A DNA stretch of 33,599 bases, taken from the NCBI GenBank assembly GCA_023300665.1, contig JALZUU010000457.1, positions 1 to 33,599 on the forward strand, read 5' to 3'. The notes beneath the pieces were generated by a model that worked only from the letters and a program-made list of their open reading frames with translations, made no database searches and was not told the origin of the DNA. Of the stretch, positions 1 to 7,838 are shown in pieces (within the stretch, counting starts at the first letter, position 1; each line of letters starts with the position of its first letter). This DNA comes from Saprospiraceae bacterium (GTDB lineage Bacteria > Bacteroidota > Bacteroidia > Chitinophagales > Saprospiraceae). A program made the position numbers and the translations under genes.

Positions 1-200
1 TATATATAATAAAGGGGTTTTCGTTTCGATAGCAAAAGAACACATTCATCAGAGATGATAAACTTAGTAGAATGTTAATTCTGGTTAAGAATTGGTTAAG
101 GGCTGCTTATCTAAACTTCTAGAAACGCCTAAAAAAGAATCTGCTCTTATTATCGGGGTTACGACAACGGCAAGGCATCATTTTTGCTTAAATTTGTATT

Positions 201-377
201 ATGACTTTATTAAAAAGAATCATTGGGATACCATTATCCATTATTATGGTCTACAGTATGTGGAGTAAACTACAGAATGGTCTGTATGGAATGGAAAATC
301 AGGGTGCATTAGCAGCTCTGATTCTAATCTTTATCTGTATGATCTTATTGGTAGTTCGCCGAGTGATTACTTACTAA
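201..377 (+). CDS. Small two-helix membrane protein (58 aa), unknown function
   Basis: An ATG-initiated frame of 58 codons ends in TAA at 375-377. The product has a short basic start (MTLLKR), a hydrophobic stretch at about residues 7-20, a polar loop (residues 21-35) and a strongly hydrophobic stretch at about residues 37-52, followed by a basic RR tail. This suggests a small inner-membrane protein with two helices. A perfect TAnnTTTG match (TAAATTTG, 189-196) lies just 4 nt before the ATG. If it were the promoter, the start of transcription would fall inside the frame, so either it is chance or translation starts later. I do not recognise a family. The coding call rests on composition and the intact frame only. 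Confidence 0.45.
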   Translation: MTLLKRIIGIPLSIIMVYSMWSKLQNGLYGMENQGALAALILIFICMILLVVRRVITY

Positions 378-547
378 GTACTTGCTATTAGCCTTACTCA
401 AAGGCATTTTGACACCTTTTTTCTCCTACCATCTTAATATTTTAAATCCATCGACAAGCCTGTCTGTACTACGCTAATCGGTCATCAATATTGATTGTAC
501 AACTTTTAGATTTCTCCTTTGTTATTAGTTTTCAAAATAGAAATATT

Positions 548-1492
548 ATGTTTGAGTCATATCATGCTGGACAGTTAGCAATCCAAAAAAAAACTGGAGA
601 AGAGGAAATAGCCAATAGAAGGCTTCCTAAATTCCAATCTACACTTCATGAAAGATCCGTACGGTTTATAGAACGTCAGGTACTCGCTTTTCTTGGGAGT
701 GAAGACGCTAGTGGAGATATTTGGATATCCTTATTGGTAGGTGAAAGAGGATTTATTCATATTCCTTCCTTAAAAGAAGTAAAGTTTGATTTATCCAAAG
801 TGATCAGTAATCAATCGGATATTTTCTTTAAAAACATTGAAACCAATCCAATAGTAGGGTTACTATTTCATGAAGCAGCAAAAAGGTCTCGATATAAAGC
901 TTGGGGAATTGCTCGTAAAGAGGAAGACCAAGTTAGTTTTGATATTACGATGGGATATAAAAGTTGTCCTAAATTTATACAACGAGAAAAAATAGAAGTA
1001 CCAGAAGATTCAAAATCCGTTTCTCCAGCCTATCAAAATGGAACTACACTAGGTACATCAGAGCGAGAATGGATTAGCAGTGCACATACTTTTTTCATAG
1101 CGACACAAACGAAAAAGGGAGAAATTGAAACATCCCATAAAGGTGGGAATCCTGGTTTTATTGAAATCCAAGAAAATGGTGTTTTACGAATACCTGATTA
1201 TTTTGGAAACAGTATTTATAATACTTTGGGAAATATTTACGAAAATCCTAAGGCGGCACTGCTTTTTGTAGATTATAAAAGAGGAGAAACACTACAAATC
1301 ACGGGTAAAGCAGCATTAGAATTTGATCAAAATTCAGCGGACGATCTTCACAAGTCTGGTGACACTGGTAGATTTTTAACATTCGAAACAAAACAGTGGA
1401 TCAGAACAAAAGATCATCATAAAGTAAATACAAGGTTTGTTGATTTCTCAAAATTCAATATATCAACGAATGCTGAAGATAACCAAGGATGA
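548..1492 (+). CDS. PNPOx-like flavin-nucleotide-binding protein (pyridoxamine 5'-phosphate oxidase family)
   Basis: The 314-residue protein resembles the predicted flavin-nucleotide-binding proteins of the pyridoxamine 5'-phosphate oxidase-like split-barrel fold. The family signature is the stretch SSAHTFFIATQTKKGEIETS followed by HKGGNPGFIEI, then an IPDYFGNSIYNTLGNI block and a YENPKAALLFVDY block, typical of FMN-binding split barrels. The N-terminal half (YHAGQLAIQKKTG, then a region around residues 50-110) looks like a second related unit. The frame extends 19 codons upstream to an ATG at 491. I chose the ATG at 548 because MFESYHAGQ is where family-like sequence begins. The reaction is unknown; members are often annotated as oxidoreductases or reductase partners. 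The gene converges on radA with a 10-nt gap. Confidence 0.8.
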   Translation: MFESYHAGQLAIQKKTGEEEIANRRLPKFQSTLHERSVRFIERQVLAFLGSEDASGDIWISLLVGERGFIHIPSLKEVKFDLSKVISNQSDIFFKNIETNPIVGLLFHEAAKRSRYKAWGIARKEEDQVSFDITMGYKSCPKFIQREKIEVPEDSKSVSPAYQNGTTLGTSEREWISSAHTFFIATQTKKGEIETSHKGGNPGFIEIQENGVLRIPDYFGNSIYNTLGNIYENPKAALLFVDYKRGETLQITGKAALEFDQNSADDLHKSGDTGRFLTFETKQWIRTKDHHKVNTRFVDFSKFNISTNAEDNQG

Positions 1493-1502
1493 TCATCCAC
1501 TA

Positions 1503-2888
1503 TTAATCTTCAAACAAAATACGATAGAGTTCTTCAATCTTCCCTACTGTTTGAATTTTAATTTTATAGCGTTTGGCGTCCAAGCCTTTGGTATTGTATT
1601 TTGAAATAAAGATACGACCAAATCCTAATCTATCTGCTTCTTGTATTCGTTGGTCTACGCGACTAACTGCTCGTATTTCTCCAGACAAGCCAACTTCTCC
1701 TGCAAAGCAGACATCACCAGGAACCGAAATATCTTGCAAAGAAGAGATCAAAGCACATAAAATCGCCAGATCAATTGCTGGATCATCTACTCGTATTCCT
1801 CCCGCAATATTTAAAAACACATCCATCTGTCCAAACTGAAATCCACATCTCTTTTCCAAGACTGCCAAAATCATACTCAACCGTCGCAGGTCAAATCCTG
1901 TAGCAGAACGTTGTGGTGTTCCATAAACAGCTGTACTCACCAGCGCTTGGGTTTCAATCAGCATCGGCCGCATTCCCTCCATGGTAGCACTTACAGTGAT
2001 ACCGCTCAGTTCTTCTTCATTTTGTGATAATAATAGTTCAGAAGGATTAGAAACCTCTCGCAATCCGGTAGCCTGCATTTCGTAGATTCCCATTTCATCG
2101 GTAGATCCAAAACGATTTTTGATGGTTCTTAAAATACGATAGGTATAATTACGGTCTCCCTCAAATTGTAAAACACAATCTACAATATGTTCTAATAGCT
2201 TAGGGCCAGCGATGGCGCCATCTTTAGTGATATGCCCGATAACAATAACTGGAATTCCTGTCTCTTTCGCAAAACGTTGTAATTCTCCAGCACAATCTCT
2301 TACCTGCGAGATACTTCCCGGCGTAGAATCGAGATGTGGAGAAGATAATGTTTGGATAGAATCTACGATTAGAATATCTGGTTGCAGTTGTTGTGCTTGT
2401 GCGAGAATTTTTCCGGTATTCGTTTCTGTATAGATAAAACAATTAGAAATAGCTTCCCCGATTCGGTCTGCTCGCATTTTTATCTGTTCTTCACTTTCTT
2501 CACCTGATACATATAATACCTTGGCATCGATATTTAATGCTAACTGTAACATCAAGGTTGATTTACCAATTCCGGGCTGTCCTCCAATCAAAGTGATAGA
2601 TCCGGCTACAATACCACCTCCGAGCACTCGATCCAATTCACCATCTCCAGCAGAGAGTCGTTGGGTGTTACCCGATTTCACTTCTTTGAGCGCGACAGGT
2701 TTTATGGTAGCGATACTTGTAGAGCCTTCGGTCTTCCAAGCTCGTTTTTTTACCTCTTGCTTTGTCTCTTTAACCAGCACTTCTTCCTGATAAGTATTCC
2801 ATTCATCGCAAGACTGACACTTTCCAACCCACTTAGGAGAGGTAGCACCACAATTGGTGCAAGCAAATATTTTTTTGATTTTAGCCAC
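1503..2888 (-). CDS. radA: DNA repair protein RadA
   Basis: RadA is a RecA-like, DnaB-type ATPase that promotes branch migration during recombination. All hallmarks are visible in 461 residues: an N-terminal C4 zinc finger (C10, C13, C24, C27), Walker A GGQPGIGKST (102-111), Walker B ILIVDSIQ (172-179), the RadA-specific KNRFG motif (257-261), and a C-terminal Lon-protease-like domain from about residue 290 (FLNIAGGIRVDDPAIDLAIL, FAGEVGLSGEIR). The length is normal for the family. The start is GTG at 2888, directly before the AKIKKIFACTNCG beginning expected of RadA, and no better ATG is nearby. It is a single gene, convergent with the upstream flavin protein, with a long AT-rich region behind its start. 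Confidence 0.97.
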   Translation of the reverse strand: MAKIKKIFACTNCGATSPKWVGKCQSCDEWNTYQEEVLVKETKQEVKKRAWKTEGSTSIATIKPVALKEVKSGNTQRLSAGDGELDRVLGGGIVAGSITLIGGQPGIGKSTLMLQLALNIDAKVLYVSGEESEEQIKMRADRIGEAISNCFIYTETNTGKILAQAQQLQPDILIVDSIQTLSSPHLDSTPGSISQVRDCAGELQRFAKETGIPVIVIGHITKDGAIAGPKLLEHIVDCVLQFEGDRNYTYRILRTIKNRFGSTDEMGIYEMQATGLREVSNPSELLLSQNEEELSGITVSATMEGMRPMLIETQALVSTAVYGTPQRSATGFDLRRLSMILAVLEKRCGFQFGQMDVFLNIAGGIRVDDPAIDLAILCALISSLQDISVPGDVCFAGEVGLSGEIRAVSRVDQRIQEADRLGFGRIFISKYNTKGLDAKRYKIKIQTVGKIEELYRILFED

Positions 2889-3445
2889 AGGTTATTTTTT
2901 TAACAAAACCCTAAGGATTTTAACACTTTTTTAAAGAAAAACAAATGTCCACAAATATCGACAGATTATCAACATTTTTTAAAATAAAATGTTTTAAAAT
3001 TGATATTTATTTTTTCCTCTTACAAAATTTTATTTTACATAAATATCATAAAGCACAATAAATCAAACATTTATACATTTTTTTATTGTTTTCATGTAAT
3101 TCCTTTCAATATCTGAACGATCAGGCCTTTTTTCTAAAACTATCTAAGAATAAGAAAAGAAATATTTCTTTTATCTGATTTGTGACTTTCTAATCGAACC
3201 TCGTCAAAACATCGAAATCAACGCAAGTGAATTGATTGAATTGAAAAAAAAGCGAAGGTTTCCAAAATAAAAAAAAGAGCAGAACGCTGCTTAAGAAATA
3301 TTTTATATCTCCTTTTCGGAGGAGGTATGTAGATTGTTTTCATTTGGTTTTTTGGGGTTATACAGGGTGCGACGTATTAATTTACGTTTGTACCCTGTTT
3401 TTTTTTACCTTAAAAATATTGAATCTATTCAATTGCCATTCCTCT
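2889..3445. other. AT-rich intergenic region between radA and the DksA-like gene
   Basis: No gene is supported in these 557 bases. They must hold the radA promoter, reading left. Visible structure: an inverted repeat AACATTTT/AAAATGTT (2971-2978 and 2986-2993), a short CTGA-ACGA-TCAG hairpin (3113-3124) followed by a T run, a CTCC-TTTTC-GGAG hairpin around 3309-3322, and a strong plus-strand terminator at 3362-3406 that is listed separately. The base composition is much more A/T than the flanking genes. Confidence 0.6.
3362..3406 (+). terminator. Rho-independent terminator with no coding gene upstream
   Basis: The stem ACAGGGT (3362-3368) pairs with ACCCTGT (3392-3398). An inner ACGT/ACGT pair (3372-3375 and 3384-3387) extends it, and a run of nine T follows (3398-3406). 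The T run is on the plus-strand side only, so this does not serve the minus-strand DksA-like gene that ends at 3446. The nearest plus-strand coding sequence upstream ends at 1492, beyond radA, so a non-coding transcript from within 2889-3360 is the simplest candidate client. Confidence 0.6.
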
Positions 3446-3781
3446 CTAGCGATCTGCACAACGAACACACCGACTGCTTTCAGGCATATACATAAGACGA
3501 GCGGGCTGGATTGGATTTTTACAAAAAGCACAATTTCCAAAATCATCATTATCTACCCGCGATAGTGCTACTTTTAGCTTGCTTAGTTTCTGACGGGTAC
3601 TCCGCAAACTTGCTTCCGCAACACTTTTGTTATTAATCGCATCCATTCGACTTACTCGTCCAATTGAATTTTCAGGTGAGATCGGCTTGGTCAATTCTTC
3701 CAAACTTTCAATTTTTTCTTGGGTAGAACTAATTGCTGCTACAATTTTTGATTTTAATTCCTTTCTGGCAGAGGGTGTCAT
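3446..3781 (-). CDS. DksA/TraR-family C4 zinc-finger protein
   Basis: This 111-residue protein has the two-part DksA/TraR layout: an N-terminal helical region likely to form a coiled coil (residues 5-75, rich in K, E, S and L) and a C-terminal zinc finger with C84, C87, C105 and C108 (CAFCKNPIQPARLMYMPESS, then RCVRC). Proteins of this family bind the RNA polymerase secondary channel and modulate initiation, often with ppGpp. The DxxDxA motif of true DksA at the coiled-coil tip is not obvious; the equivalent region reads RMDAINNKSVAEA. It is better called DksA-like than DksA. The ATG at 3781 fits, and the gene appears monocistronic. Confidence 0.88.
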   Translation of the reverse strand: MTPSARKELKSKIVAAISSTQEKIESLEELTKPISPENSIGRVSRMDAINNKSVAEASLRSTRQKLSKLKVALSRVDNDDFGNCAFCKNPIQPARLMYMPESSRCVRCADR

Positions 3782-3874
3782 ATGTGAAATTTATTTTGTA
3801 AATTACTAAAGGAGATATTAGGCTTAATTTCTCGACTTAAGGCCTTTCTAAGTAAGAGAAGTTGTTTAAAAACT

Positions 3875-3990
3875 CCCAAATTAGGACTGTACTACTAAGT
3901 GTGTCATTTTGCAGCCCGCGTCCCGGCAGTACCGCCGGGAAAGGCCAACCCGCTGACACACTTTAACCGAATAGTCTCCCCAAATTAGGA
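3875..3990. repeat. GC-rich palindromic element flanked by 12-bp direct repeats (MITE-like)
   Basis: The direct repeat CCCAAATTAGGA occurs at 3875-3886 and again at 3979-3990. Between the copies lies a perfect 10-bp inverted repeat, AAGTGTGTCA (3897-3906) and TGACACACTT (3954-3963), enclosing a second perfect stem TCCCGGC (3921-3927) / GCCGGGA (3934-3940). The core is strikingly GC-rich in an AT-rich intergenic region. The arrangement resembles a short non-autonomous insertion with a target-site duplication, or a structured RNA or REP-like element. The remainder of 3782-4147 shows no gene; it holds the two divergent promoter regions. Confidence 0.55.
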
Positions 3991-4147
3991 TAAATTGAGG
4001 CGTACTTTTCATATAAAAATAGCCTAATTTGTTACATTTTTACGCTTCTACGTTATATTTATTGGACTTATGAGGAAGATTTTTTATTTCTTGTATGATA
4101 TTTGTAATGAATATGTAAGATCTTAAATTGAATATAAAAACATTATA

Positions 4148-5044
4148 GTGAATCAACTCAGCTGGACTTATTTAGCGGATGACGGAAAACAGCACTTTGT
4201 TGGGCTTGCACATGGTGCGGAGAGTGGTCATTTGGTAGTACACTGTAATTCAAAGGTGGTTTTGATTGATTTTAAGGTTTTTGATAATGCCTCTTATTCA
4301 ATTTTTATTGATGAGCAGCTCTGTGAAATCGCTATTGAGAAACAAGAAGGGCAATATTTTTATAGTTTTGAAATAGATAATCAAGCCGATACCCCCCGTA
4401 ATCGAGCTCGTAAAAAGCTTGAAAAACAACATTTGTTACAAAGCATCGCTTTTCTTGGCACCTTGGTATTAATTGTCAGTATCGCCATCTTCAGTATTAC
4501 TCGATGGACTTCTAAACAAGATCAAAGAAATATTGCAACAAAATTAAAAGGTACAGGTCAACAGATCAGTGCTAAAATTCTAGTTCCAAAAGAAGCGTCT
4601 GTGGATTATGCTAGTTATTATTTTGTGGTTAATGGAAAATCTTATGCCTCTTCGACTACCTACTCCAACAAACTTACAGAACTATTACCCAACGGGATGC
4701 CGTTAGAGGAAGGTGACGAGTTTTTAGTCACCTATGTTCCTAGTAATCCTTCTTTAAACGAAATAGACTACGGAAAACCTACTCAATTTCAAATCAACCG
4801 ATATAGAGATCGAGTCTTAAACCGATTGTTCGAAAATAATCCTAAGATCACTAAGGAGTCTTTAACCTGCTTTTTCGATCAAATCTACAAAGAGAAAGGT
4901 ATAGAAGGCGTCGCTCAACTATATTTTCAGAAAACCACCTCTTCTAAAAATTCTCGACATAATCGCCAAACCTTTGAACGATTATTACAAGAATCTAATT
5001 TGAAAGAAACAATTCAAAAGACCTGTGGAAAGATTTCTTTCTAA
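4148..5044 (+). CDS. Single-pass membrane protein with DUF3592-like outer domain
   Basis: The 298-residue protein has an N-terminal soluble domain (about residues 1-90, beginning with NQLSWTYLADDGKQHFVGLAHG), a positively charged stretch NRARKKLEKQ, one transmembrane helix (about residues 98-116) and a C-terminal domain. The part around residues 130-205 (YYFVVNGKSYASSTTY, then a P-G-DEFLVTYVPSNPSLN stretch) resembles the DUF3592 pattern of membrane proteins of unknown role. The positive-inside rule puts the first domain in the cytoplasm and the second in the periplasm. Translation starts at GTG (4148); no upstream in-frame ATG was seen. The function is unknown. It stands alone, 133 nt ahead of scpB. 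Confidence 0.75.
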   Translation: MNQLSWTYLADDGKQHFVGLAHGAESGHLVVHCNSKVVLIDFKVFDNASYSIFIDEQLCEIAIEKQEGQYFYSFEIDNQADTPRNRARKKLEKQHLLQSIAFLGTLVLIVSIAIFSITRWTSKQDQRNIATKLKGTGQQISAKILVPKEASVDYASYYFVVNGKSYASSTTYSNKLTELLPNGMPLEEGDEFLVTYVPSNPSLNEIDYGKPTQFQINRYRDRVLNRLFENNPKITKESLTCFFDQIYKEKGIEGVAQLYFQKTTSSKNSRHNRQTFERLLQESNLKETIQKTCGKISF

Positions 5045-5177
5045 GAAGGTTTTTTAGGAAGACTATTTATTTTCTTCTATTCAAAAAGTATTTCCTGCCA
5101 AAGACTATTCAATTCCATAGTATTGCGTAACTTCGTACTCTTGAATTATTTAGATTTATTCCTAAAATTATTACGCA

Positions 5178-6146
5178 TTGGAGTATTTAGCGCAACATAT
5201 CGAAGGCCTTATTTTTACTGCTCCTAATCCCCTGTCAGTTAAGGAGATTCAGGAATGCCTTGAGGAAACTTTTGAAACCCCTTTTCCGGATACGGATATT
5301 AAATCAGCCATCAACTCAATAAAAGATCGCTATCAAGAAAGTGATTTCTCCTTTGAGATAGTGTCTGTCAGTGGTGGTTATCAATTTATGACCAAAGGTG
5401 CTTATCATCAAACAATTGGTACGCTTCTAAAACAGACTACTAAAAAGCAGCTATCTCGTGCAGCACTAGAAACGCTCTCGATCATCGCTTATAAGCAACC
5501 CGTGATCAAAAGTGAAATCGAAAAAATTAGAGGAGTTAGTTGTGATTATGCCGTCCAAAAATTACTCGAAAAGGAGTTGGTCGATATCAATGGTCGAAGT
5601 GAAGGTCCAGGAAGACCCTTATTATATGGTACTAGTGAAAAATTTATGGACTATTTTGGCCTAGAAAGTCTCAACGAACTACCTAAACCGAAAGACTTCC
5701 GATTACCAGATAATGTGGTGGGTGAAGCAGCTCCGATTGAAGAATCTATGCTGGTAGAAGTAGATGAAGCCAATCAAGGCATCCAAATTGGCAACCTTAA
5801 CCTTGCTCCTGTTGTTGTATTAGATATGAAGGGCGAAGAGTTGGTCGTTGATCAACTCGATCCAACCCTAGAAAATGCCATTGCAGTGATTTCAACTGGT
5901 ATTGGATTATTTGATGAAGTAGATTTATCTCCACAAGTGGTCCTTCCAACTCCTGCCGCAGTAGGAACAAAAAAATCGGATGCAGAAGCAATTAGTGATA
6001 CCCTTGCAGATCCACTAATGAATGAGGTCGTAGAAACTTGTATTTCAGTGGCAGCTATTTTTGATAAAGAAAAGCCAACACCAAAAACGGTTCCACCGTT
6101 ACCTGCTGATGCTATTTTTTCAGCAGCAAAAAATGAAGAAGAATAA
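5178..6146 (+). CDS. scpB: Segregation and condensation protein ScpB with long C-terminal tail
   Basis: ScpB bridges the SMC condensin with ScpA for chromosome organisation. Residues 1-170 carry the two winged-helix domains: EYLAQHIEGLIFTAPNPLSV, then the signature RAALETLSIIAYKQPVIKSE, IEKIRGVSCDYAVQKLLEKE and GRSEGPGRPLLYGTSEKF. The start is TTG at 5178. The frame is open only back to a TAA at 5163-5165 with no ATG, and the next in-frame Met is near residue 70, inside the fold, so TTG is well supported. At 322 residues the protein is much longer than a typical ScpB of about 180-200. The extra roughly 150 residues are acidic and proline-containing and look disordered. The gene leads a two-gene operon; no scpA or smc is in the window. 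Confidence 0.92.
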   Translation: MEYLAQHIEGLIFTAPNPLSVKEIQECLEETFETPFPDTDIKSAINSIKDRYQESDFSFEIVSVSGGYQFMTKGAYHQTIGTLLKQTTKKQLSRAALETLSIIAYKQPVIKSEIEKIRGVSCDYAVQKLLEKELVDINGRSEGPGRPLLYGTSEKFMDYFGLESLNELPKPKDFRLPDNVVGEAAPIEESMLVEVDEANQGIQIGNLNLAPVVVLDMKGEELVVDQLDPTLENAIAVISTGIGLFDEVDLSPQVVLPTPAAVGTKKSDAEAISDTLADPLMNEVVETCISVAAIFDKEKPTPKTVPPLPADAIFSAAKNEEE

Positions 6147-6148
6147 AA

Positions 6149-6673
6149 ATGGATAATCATAAACCTTTAGTAAATCGCGTAGCAGCTAGTGGGCTTATCA
6201 CTATTAATCTCGAAGATTTCTTTCCGACAGAAGAAGTGGTCGTTTTTGATATAAAGGATTATTTATACATGGAGCTGATGCTCAAAGAAAAAGACTTTCG
6301 AGCAGCACTCAAAGCACATGATTGGGAACAATATAAAGGCAAACACCTCCTTGTTTATTGCTCTACTGATGCGATTGTACCTGTCTGGGCTTTTATGTTG
6401 GTGACTGCTTATGCAACTCCGCATACCACCTCGATTTTTAATGGTGAGGAAAATGCCTTTTATCAACAAGCTTTTAATACTGCTTTAGCAAACTTTAAGG
6501 CTGATCAATATGAAGGTAAACGTATCGTGATCAAAGGCTGTAGTAATAAACCTGTTCCAGTTAGTGCCTACGTTGAGCTGACTCATCTCTTACAACCCTA
6601 CGCACAAAGTATTATGTATGGTGAACCGTGTTCTACCGTTCCCATTTTTAAACGTCCTCGAAAACTGAAATAA
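6149..6673 (+). CDS. DUF2480 family protein
   Basis: This 174-residue cytoplasmic protein matches the Bacteroidota-specific DUF2480 family. The recognisable core reads VNRVAASGLITINLEDFFP near the start, then MELMLKEKDFRAALKAHDW, VYCSTDAIVPVWAFMLV and IKGCSNKPVPVSAYVELT. C107-like and C135-like cysteines sit in conserved-looking VYCS and KGCS contexts. It begins 2 nt after the scpB stop, so the two are almost certainly cotranscribed and probably translationally coupled. The family has no established function. No signal peptide or membrane helix is seen. Confidence 0.88.
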   Translation: MDNHKPLVNRVAASGLITINLEDFFPTEEVVVFDIKDYLYMELMLKEKDFRAALKAHDWEQYKGKHLLVYCSTDAIVPVWAFMLVTAYATPHTTSIFNGEENAFYQQAFNTALANFKADQYEGKRIVIKGCSNKPVPVSAYVELTHLLQPYAQSIMYGEPCSTVPIFKRPRKLK

Positions 6674-6837
6674 ATAGACTATATTATTTATCGAGTAAAA
6701 TTCGTTAATTAATAAACTCCTATTACTCGAATCAATTATCTGGTAAAATCAGTATAACTGATAAGCCGGACTAATTATCTAAGGAATGATAATCAAATAG
6801 ATTAACATTCCTAATAAACCTATATAACATTCAGGAT

Positions 6838-7776
6838 ATGAAACCTATTTCTCTATATTCAATTGTATTAGCTACTTTTTTGACTTTCGCTCTTTTTGTT
6901 TCTTATACTGAAAACGATCGTCCCCCTTCAGAAGAAGCACCTACTAGTTCGACTAATACCGTTCCTGCTGCAGTTGATTTACCACAGATCATTAAAGCAG
7001 TAACACTCAATAAAACTTTTGACTTTGGTGGAGAAGTTTTACCAACACACGAAAATTTTGATGTTCGTGAAAGACTAGATCAAGAGCTATTGCGAAACGC
7101 TTATTATCATTCTAATACGATCTTAAACATCAAAAAAGCCAATCGATACTTTCCTGTCATTGAGCCAATTCTTGCTAAGCATGGTGTACCAGACGATATG
7201 AAATATCTAGCTGTTGCGGAAAGCGATTTACGAAATGCGACTTCGCCTGCTGGTGCTAAAGGTATCTGGCAATTTATGAAAGCAACCGGTAAAGCTGCTG
7301 GCATGGAAATCAATTCAGGAATCGACGAACGATATCATATCGAAAAAGCAACCGAAGCAGCTTGTAAAAAATTAAAAAAAGATAAAAGAGAATTTGGATC
7401 ATGGACCTTGGCTGCAGCAGCTTATAATATGGGTAATACCCGACTCCGAAAAGAAATTGCAGTACAACGTACCAAGAGTTATTACGATATGAATCTCAAT
7501 CAAGAAACCATGAAGTATGTATTGAGAATCGTATCCATTAAAGAAATTCTATCTAATCCTGAGCAGTTTGGTTTTTATGTAAATCCTGAAGATAAATATG
7601 CACCGTTCGATTACGTTACAACTACTGTTACCAAGACCATTCCCAACCTTGGTGATTTTGCGATTCAGAATGGTACTACTTATCGAATGATTAAGTTATT
7701 AAATCCTTGGTTGTTGGGTAGCTCACTTCCCAATAGTTCTGGTAGAACTTATCAGGTAAAAATTCCTCGACAATAA
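6838..7776 (+). CDS. Lytic murein transglycosylase (SLT, MltD-like)
   Basis: The protein cleaves peptidoglycan glycan strands non-hydrolytically. It has an N-terminal signal or anchor helix (residues 5-21), a Ser/Thr/Pro-rich linker (25-45), and a lysozyme-like SLT domain at about 100-220. Within that domain KYLAVAESDLRNATSPAGAK holds the catalytic glutamate E128, followed by GIWQFM and the AAAAYNMG motif (192-199) typical of family 1 lytic transglycosylases. The last 50 residues (YVTTTVTKTIPNLGDFAIQN to YQVKIPRQ) resemble one divergent LysM module. At 312 residues it is shorter than E. coli MltD. It is monocistronic; a small palindrome ATCAGT-ATA-ACTGAT (6748-6762) lies in its upstream region. 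Confidence 0.93.
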   Translation: MKPISLYSIVLATFLTFALFVSYTENDRPPSEEAPTSSTNTVPAAVDLPQIIKAVTLNKTFDFGGEVLPTHENFDVRERLDQELLRNAYYHSNTILNIKKANRYFPVIEPILAKHGVPDDMKYLAVAESDLRNATSPAGAKGIWQFMKATGKAAGMEINSGIDERYHIEKATEAACKKLKKDKREFGSWTLAAAAYNMGNTRLRKEIAVQRTKSYYDMNLNQETMKYVLRIVSIKEILSNPEQFGFYVNPEDKYAPFDYVTTTVTKTIPNLGDFAIQNGTTYRMIKLLNPWLLGSSLPNSSGRTYQVKIPRQ

Positions 7777-7838
7777 AAGAAGTTTGTTTATCTTGGCCCT
7801 AGAACCATTCGCAGCATTGCGGATATAAACAAACTAAT

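Noticed and set aside
491-547. Upstream extension of the flavin-binding protein
   Set aside because: The extra 19 residues do not look like the family and a good ATG follows at 548.
3344-3565. 73-codon plus-strand frame across the orphan terminator and the DksA-like gene
   Set aside because: It reads through a strong terminator and is antisense to the zinc-finger coding region.
3875-3990. Integron attC site
   Set aside because: Nested stems look superficially similar, but there is no cassette gene, integrase or core-site pair, and the flanking direct repeats fit an insertion better.
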